Shown: in pieces, positions 57,797-64,000 of the stretch
Numbering within the stretch: the stretch's first letter is position 1
How the letters are laid out: each line of letters opens with the position of its first letter
Source of the DNA: Nitrososphaeria archaeon
GTDB lineage: Archaea; Thermoproteota; Nitrososphaeria; Nitrososphaerales; JAAOZN01
Reading direction: 5' to 3'
Assembly: GCA_029775855.1 (NCBI GenBank)
Contig: JARVJZ010000003.1
Coordinates: 1 to 64,000, forward strand
DNA: 64,000 nucleotides
Made by a program: the position numbers and the translations under genes
The notes under the pieces: generated by a model
Database searches by the model: none
Seen by the model: only the letters and a program-made list of their open reading frames with translations
Told to the model about the DNA's origin: nothing

Positions 57797-58843
57797 TTGG
57801 ATTCACATGTAATGGAGCTACCTCGTGTAATTCAGATAGGGTATGGGGTGATTAAAGAGGTTGGAGAGTTTCTCTCCAAATTTTCGCCGGAAAGTGTGCT
57901 TATAGTAAGTGGGCCTATTGTGTGGGCTAGGGTTAGTAAAGTCGTTGAAGACGCGTTTAAAGAGAAGGGGCTTACCTACCGATGTCTTCAAATTAACGAT
58001 TCGACTAGCAAAGAGGTTGAGGTTGCAGAGAAAACTGCTAGAGTATTCAAGGCGGATTTGATAGTAGGCTTAGGAGGCGGGCGGGCTGTAGATGTAGCAA
58101 AACTTGCTGCATATAATTGTCAATCAATGTTTGTAAGCATACCTACAAGTGCATCTCATGATGGGATAGCAAGCCCATTCGCATCTATAAAAGGTGGAAA
58201 TAGACCTTACTCATACACCACAAAGCCTCCGCTTGGCGTTCTAGCTGATGTAGATCTGATAGCACAAGCCCCGCAGAGACTTCTTGCTGCTGGCTGTGGT
58301 GATCTTATCTCTAAGATAACTGCAGTTAGGGATTGGATGCTAGCTAGAGATGAGAAACATGAATACTATGGTAATTATGCAGCAAACTTAGCGTTGATGA
58401 GTGCGGAAATCGTGTTATCAGAGGCTAAAGGTATTGGGCGTGGTAATAAAGAGTATGTTAGAGATGTTGTTGAAGCTTTGATTAGCGCTGGTGTAGCTGC
58501 CGGTATAGCTGGAAGCAGTAGACCTTGTAGCGGCGCCGAACATCTATTCAGCCACGCGTTGGATATAATTGCACCAGGCATAGGTCTTCACGGCGAAAAA
58601 TGTGGCCTAGGCGCTATTATGATGGCCAAGCTGCATAATTTAGATTGGGTTAAGTTAAGAAGCGCGCTCTACGATGTTAACGCGCCGGTGAATGCTTTAA
58701 AGATTGGGCTTGATGCAGATCAAGTTGCGAAGGCTCTTGTTTTAGCACCAGACATTAGACCAGAAAGGTACACCATTTTGCATAAGCTACGGTTAAGCTT
58801 TGAGGAAGCCAAAATGCTCGCTAGAGAGGTTGGTGTGGTCTAA
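57797..58843 (+). CDS. egsA: sn-Glycerol-1-phosphate dehydrogenase
   Basis: Reduces dihydroxyacetone phosphate to sn-glycerol-1-phosphate, the backbone of archaeal lipids, so it is diagnostic for Archaea. LIVGLGGGRAVDVAKLAAYN binds NAD(P)H, followed by VSIPTSASHDGIASPFASI with metal-binding Asp. The histidine metal ligands lie in SGAEHLFSHALD and GLHGEKCGLG. The length of 348 aa is typical. Start TTG 57797. Confidence 0.96.
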   Translation: MDSHVMELPRVIQIGYGVIKEVGEFLSKFSPESVLIVSGPIVWARVSKVVEDAFKEKGLTYRCLQINDSTSKEVEVAEKTARVFKADLIVGLGGGRAVDVAKLAAYNCQSMFVSIPTSASHDGIASPFASIKGGNRPYSYTTKPPLGVLADVDLIAQAPQRLLAAGCGDLISKITAVRDWMLARDEKHEYYGNYAANLALMSAEIVLSEAKGIGRGNKEYVRDVVEALISAGVAAGIAGSSRPCSGAEHLFSHALDIIAPGIGLHGEKCGLGAIMMAKLHNLDWVKLRSALYDVNAPVNALKIGLDADQVAKALVLAPDIRPERYTILHKLRLSFEEAKMLAREVGVV

Positions 58844-58854
58844 CCTTCTTCTTT

Positions 58855-59628
58855 CTAATGGTCTTCGGTCTTCTGAGACTCTATCTTTTTGACTTCTTGT
58901 TGCGGCTTCTCTTCCTTCTTCTTTTCCGCTTGATATTCTTCTATAAACACAACTTTTTCTACGCCAGATACGTATTTGAAGATGTCTCTTGAAATGCCTC
59001 TTTTGCTTATCTGCAAGCCTTCGAACAAATAGGTTTCCTCAGGCAGCTGTATTTTTACTATATTTCCTTCAATCGCAAAGGAAATCTTCTTCTCATCTAT
59101 GTTGAGCCAGCGTCTAATGAGATATAGTATTTTTTCTGCTGGTTCTTCAAGTTTCTTCACTACTTCTATGGTGTAGGTTAGCACTTTTCCGGCTAAGCGG
59201 TGGTTAAAGTCTACTTGCACTCGACCTGACCCTACAAACCTTACTACGCCAACCCTCCCTTCAACTTCTACCTCATCGCCGACTGCTATTTCGTGAGCTT
59301 TTTCACCGAACTTTCTTAGCGGAATGAGCTTGATCTTACTGGCGTCTCTCTGCCCAAAAGCCTTTTCCGGCGGGATGTCGATGTTGACCTTCTCTCCTAC
59401 TGATGCTTGTTTGAGCGCGTCGTCTAAGCCGGGTATAACCCAGCCTTCTCCTACTGAGACTAGCCGCGGCTCATATCTTCTGGATGGGTCGTATATGCCT
59501 AGAGCCTTAGCCTCTTCTTCTACTGTTGTCTCTAAGGGTTCGTTTGTATCTTTTACTTTACCGGTTAAATTAACCAGCACCAAAGTTCCTGTTTCGAGCG
59601 CCAACTTAGAGCACAGATACGCCATCAA
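58855..59628 (-). CDS. FKBP-type peptidyl-prolyl isomerase (archaeal long form)
   Basis: Protein-folding isomerase with chaperone activity. LVLVNLTGKVKDTNE, LVSVGEGWVIPGLDDALKQASVGEKVNIDIPPEKAFGQRD and the insert-in-flap part up to DFNHRLAGKVLTYTIEVVKK follow the FKBP26/SlyD layout. The C-terminal ~90 residues form an extra domain ending in a Lys/Glu-rich tail with EKKKEEKPQQEVKK. The first nine residues may not be translated; an internal TTG before ALETGTL is an alternative start. Confidence 0.92.
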   Translation of the reverse strand: MMAYLCSKLALETGTLVLVNLTGKVKDTNEPLETTVEEEAKALGIYDPSRRYEPRLVSVGEGWVIPGLDDALKQASVGEKVNIDIPPEKAFGQRDASKIKLIPLRKFGEKAHEIAVGDEVEVEGRVGVVRFVGSGRVQVDFNHRLAGKVLTYTIEVVKKLEEPAEKILYLIRRWLNIDEKKISFAIEGNIVKIQLPEETYLFEGLQISKRGISRDIFKYVSGVEKVVFIEEYQAEKKKEEKPQQEVKKIESQKTEDH

Positions 59629-59703
59629 AGACTCTGCTAAAATACTTGTCGCTAACTATGCCGGATACTAGATGCTGGATGACGAATGTCGAAGGTGCGT
59701 TAC

Positions 59704-60855
59704 CTAGTTTAATTGTGAGAGTACTTTGAGAGCTTCATCTAAAGCAGCTGCGGTGCTGTTCTGGTATCCCAGCTGGTTGAGTGCGGCTGAGACTGCTGTA
59801 ACGGTAGTCAAGACGTGCGGTGTGTTTACTTCACCCATGCAGCCTATTCTAAAGACTTTACCTCTGAATTCTCCGAAGCCTCCTGCTACTAGCACATCAA
59901 ATTTGTCGTCAAGTAGCTTTCTGAACTTTGCATCTTCTATGCCAGTGGGATAATTGAACGCTAATACCACGTTAGACCTTACATCTTCTTTTGCGGTTGG
60001 TTTAAGGTTTATTGCTGAAAGTGATCTGTAGAATGCTTCTGAGCAGATCTTGTGTCTTCTTATGCGGTTATCTAAACCCTCCTCTAAGAGCATTGTTAAT
60101 GCTTCATCTAGAGCGTAAAAGAGTGGTAGGGCTGGTGTAAATGGTGTTTCTCCTCTTTCAGCGAATTTAAAGTATCTAGGCATATTGAAGTAGTGTCTTG
60201 GCGGCGGCGGATTACTCTCTAGATACTTCTTGACCTTATTACTTACCGAAACTATAACGACACCAGGTGGGGCAGCTAGGCACTTTTGGCTACCAGCTAT
60301 GCAAATATCGACACCTAACTCATCAACTGGAAGCTCATCTCCACCCAGTATGGAGATCGCATCAACGATATAGAAGGCGCCTAGATCTGAGGCTAGCTTA
60401 CCTAATTCTTTGAGCCACCTAAACGTGACTCCAGTTGAAGTCTCGTTATACACCACAAAAACAGCTTTGATATCTTTGTTAGCTTCTGCTAAAGCACGAA
60501 TCTTATCCATTCTCGGTGCATCGCCAAGAGGTGCATCTGCAACAATAGCTTTACCGCCTGCAGCTTCAACTTGCTCTGCGGCTCTCTGCCCGAATTCACC
60601 AAATACGGTGACGAGCACTTTATCCCCTGGTCTGACTATGTTTGTTACAGCAGCTTCTACGCCACCTGAGCCTGATGCCGTGAAGACTATTATGTCGCTT
60701 TTTGTTAGAAAGACTTTCTGGCATTTTTCGATTATACCTTTATAGAGCTGTGTGAAGGCTGGACTTCTGTGGTTTATTATCGGTTTAACCATGGCTAGCA
60801 TAACTCTTTCAGGCACATTTGTTGGACCTGGTATCATGACAAGTTTCTTTCGCAT
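59704..60855 (-). CDS. Class V aminotransferase (serine/alanine-glyoxylate aminotransferase family)
   Basis: PLP enzyme of the COG0075 family; substrates include serine, alanine or aspartate with glyoxylate or pyruvate. MIPGPTNVPERVMLAMVKPIINHRSPAF is the N-terminal hallmark, and SQKCLAAPPGVVIVSVS carries the PLP lysine. ATG 60855 is preferred to the track start at 60915, because a TATA box lies 27 nt upstream of it, implying a leaderless mRNA. The specific substrate cannot be told. Confidence 0.88.
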   Translation of the reverse strand: MRKKLVMIPGPTNVPERVMLAMVKPIINHRSPAFTQLYKGIIEKCQKVFLTKSDIIVFTASGSGGVEAAVTNIVRPGDKVLVTVFGEFGQRAAEQVEAAGGKAIVADAPLGDAPRMDKIRALAEANKDIKAVFVVYNETSTGVTFRWLKELGKLASDLGAFYIVDAISILGGDELPVDELGVDICIAGSQKCLAAPPGVVIVSVSNKVKKYLESNPPPPRHYFNMPRYFKFAERGETPFTPALPLFYALDEALTMLLEEGLDNRIRRHKICSEAFYRSLSAINLKPTAKEDVRSNVVLAFNYPTGIEDAKFRKLLDDKFDVLVAGGFGEFRGKVFRIGCMGEVNTPHVLTTVTAVSAALNQLGYQNSTAAALDEALKVLSQLN

Positions 60856-60877
60856 ATTTCGAAGAATGTTTATGATA

Positions 60878-60918
60878 GATATAAGCTTTAATGTGTTATA
60901 TTTGACAATCGTCAAATA
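60878..60918 (-). promoter_or_regulatory. Promoter with adjoining 8-bp palindrome upstream of the aminotransferase
   Basis: TATA-like GCTTATATCT (60878-60887) precedes the leaderless start at 60855. Next to it TATTTGAC-AATC-GTCAAATA (60899-60918) is a perfect 8-bp inverted repeat in the position of an operator or activator site. Confidence 0.55.
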
Positions 60919-60958
60919 TTCTTTGGATTATATTTGTTTTCTATCGGCGTTTACTTGA

Positions 60959-61477
60959 TTATTTTTTATCGCTTAGTTGCCTAAGCCTCTCCACCCCTTT
61001 TATCTCAGAGATTATCACAGCAACGGCTCTTGGGACAAGTTCTTCCCACGCTTCTCCACTTAACATTCTCCGCCTCACTTCAGTAGCAGAGTAGGTAGAG
61101 CGCTCATGGAACGGTATATCTAGCACCTCTACATTCTCTTCTTGAAAAAGTCTTCTTGTTAACGGGTCGTTAGAGAAGACTACATCGAACTTAGGTACCA
61201 TAGATTTAACCGAAGCAACCCAAAGTGAATGTGCTGAAGCATCAGGTAGGGGTATAATCATCACCCTTCTGCAATCTATGCTTGCTTCTTCTAATGCAGC
61301 CTTTATCATACGAATTCTCTCCCCGGCTGTAAATGGGTTATCTGTTTGATGGCTCTTCTCCGCCGAACCTACAATGATATACAAAGTGGCAACCTTCCCA
61401 AGAGCGTATTTCACAGCAAAGAGGTGCCCGAGATGAAATGGTTGAAAACGTCCTATCAAGAGACCGCTGTGCCACAT
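60959..61477 (-). CDS. nadM: Nicotinamide-nucleotide adenylyltransferase (archaeal NadM type)
   Basis: Makes NAD from NMN and ATP. The nucleotidyltransferase motif GRFQPFHLGH (residues 8-17) and the second motif ERSTYSATEVRRRM (about 145) define the family, with IIVGSAEKSHQTDNPFTAGERIRMI between them. 172 aa, as in archaeal NMNATs. Divergent from rtcA. Confidence 0.93.
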   Translation of the reverse strand: MWHSGLLIGRFQPFHLGHLFAVKYALGKVATLYIIVGSAEKSHQTDNPFTAGERIRMIKAALEEASIDCRRVMIIPLPDASAHSLWVASVKSMVPKFDVVFSNDPLTRRLFQEENVEVLDIPFHERSTYSATEVRRRMLSGEAWEELVPRAVAVIISEIKGVERLRQLSDKK

Positions 61478-61538
61478 ACCCGCCTCTTTAGAAGAGGGAG
61501 AATTATTTAAACACCTAACTAGAGTTAGAGAAGACGCT

Positions 61539-62597
61539 TTGAGCGAAGTTACAATCGATGGGTCCTATGGCGAAGGGGGAGGGCAGATACTCAGAACAGC
61601 GGTAGCCCTATCTGCCATAATAGGTAAGCCTGTAAAGGTCGTTAGGATTAGGGCTGGTAGACCTAATCCTGGTCTTAGACCTCAGCACGTCGGCACTATA
61701 AGAATCATAGCTTCCATGTGTGATGCAGAAGTAGATGGTCTTGCTGTAGGTTCGGATACGATAATCTTTAAACCTAAGAATCTTGTCGCCAGGAGCGTAA
61801 GATATGATATTGGGTCTGCTGGCGCTATAACTCTTTTACTGCAAGTCGCGGTTATAGTTGCTGCTAAAGTTGGACAGAGGTGCAGTTTTGAAATTGTAGG
61901 CGGCACAGACGTTAAGTGGAGCCCAACTATAGACTACTTTAACCAAGTCTACATCAGAGCGTTGAAAGCGCTAGGAATTAATGTGAAGCTGAGTGTAGAA
62001 AGGCGTGGCTACTACCCTAAAGGAGGCGGGTTAGTTAAAGTTGAAGTTGAGCCAACTAAGAGCATAAAGCCCATAACGCTGCTGGAGCATACACCAAACC
62101 CTATAAACATAATCAGTGTATGTTCACAACTGCCCTTTGAAGTAGCTAAAAGACAGCTCAACGCAGCCTTAACCACGCTTCAGCGGCATAAAGTTGAGAT
62201 AGGTGAAGTTAGACCCACATTAGAACAGTCTTTCGGCGCTGGAACATCTATAACGATCTATAGTGTAGATGAAGACAAAGGAACTTACGTGGGTGCAGAC
62301 GCTGTTGGTGAAAAAGGTAAGCCAGCCGAACTTGTGGGTAAGGAAGCTGCAGAGAAGTTTCTGGTCGAATGGTCTGCAAATACACCAGTAGATTCTCATC
62401 TTGCAGATATGCTTGTGCTACCTCTGTGTTTAGCAGATGATGTGTCAACATACAAGACACCTAAGCTTACGCAGCATCTTGAAACCAACTTATATGTTGT
62501 AAGTAGAATAACTGGATGCAACTATGAGCTAAAAAGGCGTAGTTCTGAGGCTGTTGAAGTCAAGATTACACCAAAAATGTATTGGCGAGCGGTTTAA
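61539..62597 (+). CDS. rtcA: RNA 3'-terminal phosphate cyclase
   Basis: Converts RNA 3'-phosphates to 2',3'-cyclic phosphates with ATP. GSYGEGGGQILRTAVALS and RAGRPNPGLRPQHV at the N-terminus, DVKWSPTIDYF, GYYPKGGGLV and SHLADMLVLPL, which contains the nucleotidylated histidine, are family hallmarks. The length is normal (352 aa). The start is TTG 61539. Confidence 0.95.
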   Translation: MSEVTIDGSYGEGGGQILRTAVALSAIIGKPVKVVRIRAGRPNPGLRPQHVGTIRIIASMCDAEVDGLAVGSDTIIFKPKNLVARSVRYDIGSAGAITLLLQVAVIVAAKVGQRCSFEIVGGTDVKWSPTIDYFNQVYIRALKALGINVKLSVERRGYYPKGGGLVKVEVEPTKSIKPITLLEHTPNPINIISVCSQLPFEVAKRQLNAALTTLQRHKVEIGEVRPTLEQSFGAGTSITIYSVDEDKGTYVGADAVGEKGKPAELVGKEAAEKFLVEWSANTPVDSHLADMLVLPLCLADDVSTYKTPKLTQHLETNLYVVSRITGCNYELKRRSSEAVEVKITPKMYWRAV

Positions 62598-62640
62598 ATA
62601 ACATTAGTATTTTAAGGAAGGTTAAAACTAGTGGTAGCGT

Positions 62641-64000
62641 TTGAAAAGTCTAATTCTCCAAACACGAACATTCAGCCTACCTATACTTTACTTAGTGACC
62701 TTCATTACACGCGTTGGCTTTGGAGCCATTGTGATAGCATTCCCCCATTATGTGATTGCAGATAGCTTTATGACTGGCGTAGTGCTTTCGATCTACCCTA
62801 TCTTTGAGGCGCTTTCAGCAGCTCCTGTTGGTATGTATGTTGATAGGAGAGGTCGCAAGAATATGTTATTCTTTGGGTTAATGAGCATAGCAATTTTAAC
62901 CTTCTTGATTGGTTTATCGAGGGACGTGCTTTACATCACTGTGGTGCATGGTTTAATGGGTATCTCAGCGGCTGCGGTAATAGTATCAACCCTCACTATG
63001 ATTACAGACCTTACAAAGATAAGCGATAGAGGAGTAGGGATGGGCGTATTTGACCTAGCAAACATAGCGGGCTACGCTGGAGGGATACTTATAGGCACTT
63101 GGCTCTACACAACATTCGAAACTAATCCAAGCTATGTATTCTTCTCAGTAGCTGCTCTTCTATTAGCAGTAGTTATCTTAGTAAAGGTGTTAGTAACTGA
63201 GCCGCCTCACGAAACCTTGAGAGCACCGCTTACATTCAACTTCTTTAAGGCGCTCAGCTGGAAGATAAAGGCTCTTCTACCCTTATGGTTCGCACTTACA
63301 ACCTTAGTTGGAATAGCTTTCTTCATACCAAAAGCTCTAACCTTAGGCGGCTACACAATCACCGAATCTGGACTACTATTATTTGCTGGAGCAGTAGGCA
63401 TGGGAATTGGAGCAGCATTTTTCGGTAGGCTCTCTGATAAGATTGGAAGAGAGAAGACTATGTGGATAGGAATAGCTGGCATGCTTATGCTGCTTCCATC
63501 ATTAGCTCTATCACTATCACCAGATACCAACCCCAGCTACCCCAACTTTGGAACATATCTTTATGCCATTGCGCCCTCAGCGCTTCTAACCTCAGCTCTA
63601 GTCCCCTCTATCTTGGCTCTAGTAGGCGATACAGCACGCTCAACCTTACGCGGCTCTGCTATGGGACTCTACAGCATAATGCTCAGCATAGGAATAGCTG
63701 CCGGCAACTTGATCGGAGGCATATCTGGACAAATAGGTGGACTGCCAACAATACTTTATGCTGCAGAAGGTGTCTTTATATCAGCAGTCATCATCTCACT
63801 TCTACTAAGCCGATTAACAAATAAAAGAGAACTGGGAGTCAACACAGATCCAAAGACAATACCCAAAATACTAACACTGAGCTACTGGATGAGGTTCATA
63901 AAATTCAACATAGTCGGATTAACCGGAGTCTTTGTCAACCAAGGACTACTAATCCTTTTAACCACCTTAGGCTTATACTACCTCTACTCAGCCATCATAG
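62641..64000 (+). CDS. MFS transporter fused to a GtrA-like membrane domain (3' partial)
   Basis: Not in the ORF track because it has no stop in the window. TTG 62641 begins MKSLILQTRTFSLPILYLVTF and runs in one frame to the window end (at least 453 aa). About residues 10-400 are an MFS transporter with motif GMYVDRRGRKNM between TM2 and TM3 and FFGRLSDKIGREKTM in the second half. After a linker near residue 405, YWMRFIKFNIVGLTGVFVNQ resembles the first helix of GtrA-type polyprenyl-linked sugar flippase proteins. Such a fusion is uncommon to my knowledge; the C-terminal part is only partly visible. Confidence 0.7.
   Translation, partial: MKSLILQTRTFSLPILYLVTFITRVGFGAIVIAFPHYVIADSFMTGVVLSIYPIFEALSAAPVGMYVDRRGRKNMLFFGLMSIAILTFLIGLSRDVLYITVVHGLMGISAAAVIVSTLTMITDLTKISDRGVGMGVFDLANIAGYAGGILIGTWLYTTFETNPSYVFFSVAALLLAVVILVKVLVTEPPHETLRAPLTFNFFKALSWKIKALLPLWFALTTLVGIAFFIPKALTLGGYTITESGLLLFAGAVGMGIGAAFFGRLSDKIGREKTMWIGIAGMLMLLPSLALSLSPDTNPSYPNFGTYLYAIAPSALLTSALVPSILALVGDTARSTLRGSAMGLYSIMLSIGIAAGNLIGGISGQIGGLPTILYAAEGVFISAVIISLLLSRLTNKRELGVNTDPKTIPKILTLSYWMRFIKFNIVGLTGVFVNQGLLILLTTLGLYYLYSAII

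Overview
Organism. The window is archaeal. It carries RNA polymerase subunit K, Alba, uS10, eIF6, prefoldin alpha, FtsY, sn-glycerol-1-phosphate dehydrogenase, PurP, HerA/NurA, an Lhr helicase and the zinc-containing ferredoxin known from Sulfolobus. Promoters are TATA-type, many starts are TTG or GTG, and tRNA genes encode CCA in two of three cases. A linked 16S-23S operon without a spacer tRNA, together with PurP paralogs, FixABCX and PPDK/PEPCK, points to the Thermoproteota/Nitrososphaeria (TACK) side, perhaps Caldarchaeales-like. That placement is an inference; the complete 16S gene here would settle it. Lifestyle cannot be read directly, but tRNA introns and strong rRNA processing stems fit a thermophile.

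Layout. 1-3450: a CRISPR array of 53 identical 24-nt repeats plus one degenerate terminal repeat, with no cas genes in the window. 3.5-6.5 kb: rpoK, alba, phosphoglycerate mutase, uS10, an HTH regulator and tRNA-Pro. 6.5-12 kb: two tandem radical SAM proteins, a lysine-methyltransferase-like protein, an ECF-like membrane protein, a sugar nucleotidyltransferase and a peroxiredoxin. 12-23.6 kb: a 39-aa membrane peptide, Lhr helicase, PPDK, an MTHFR-like protein, two PurP paralogs, an MFS transporter, MfnB, an interrupted tRNA-Ser and an ECF S component. 23.7-30 kb: a small zinc finger, tRNA-His, the etfA-etfB-fixX-fixC cluster, an HNH protein, Hsp20, a MoaA-like enzyme and a small basic protein. 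30-43 kb: PEPCK, transporters, a GT4 glycosyltransferase, an OB-fold protein, MscS, threonine synthase, fumarase, Zn-ferredoxin and a ClC channel. 43-48.6 kb: a nurA-herA-Rad50-like operon headed by an unannotated 49-aa gene, a p27-type zinc ribbon and UPF0147. 48.6-54.7 kb: hisC and the rRNA operon (minus strand). 54.7-64 kb: argF, ftsY, prefoldin, eIF6, G1P dehydrogenase, FKBP, a class V aminotransferase, nadM, rtcA and a truncated MFS-GtrA fusion.

How it fits together. PPDK, PEPCK, phosphoglycerate mutase and fumarase make a PEP/pyruvate/C4 node. FixABCX and the Zn-ferredoxin suggest flavin-based electron transfer. MfnB, the MTHFR-like protein and PurP suggest an archaeal C1/methanofuran-type cofactor network. 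HerA, NurA and the Rad50-like ATPase form a DNA-end-processing module without adjacent mre11.

Most notable signals. Spacer 8 of the CRISPR array carries reverse-complement repeat fragments at both ends. The tRNA-Ser locus is 146 nt long with unresolved introns. The rRNA leader begins with a large structured element. The Rad50-like gene appears to start at a CTG that overlaps the stop of a hidden 49-aa gene. One PurP paralog has lost its glycine-rich loop, and the last gene is an MFS-GtrA fusion.
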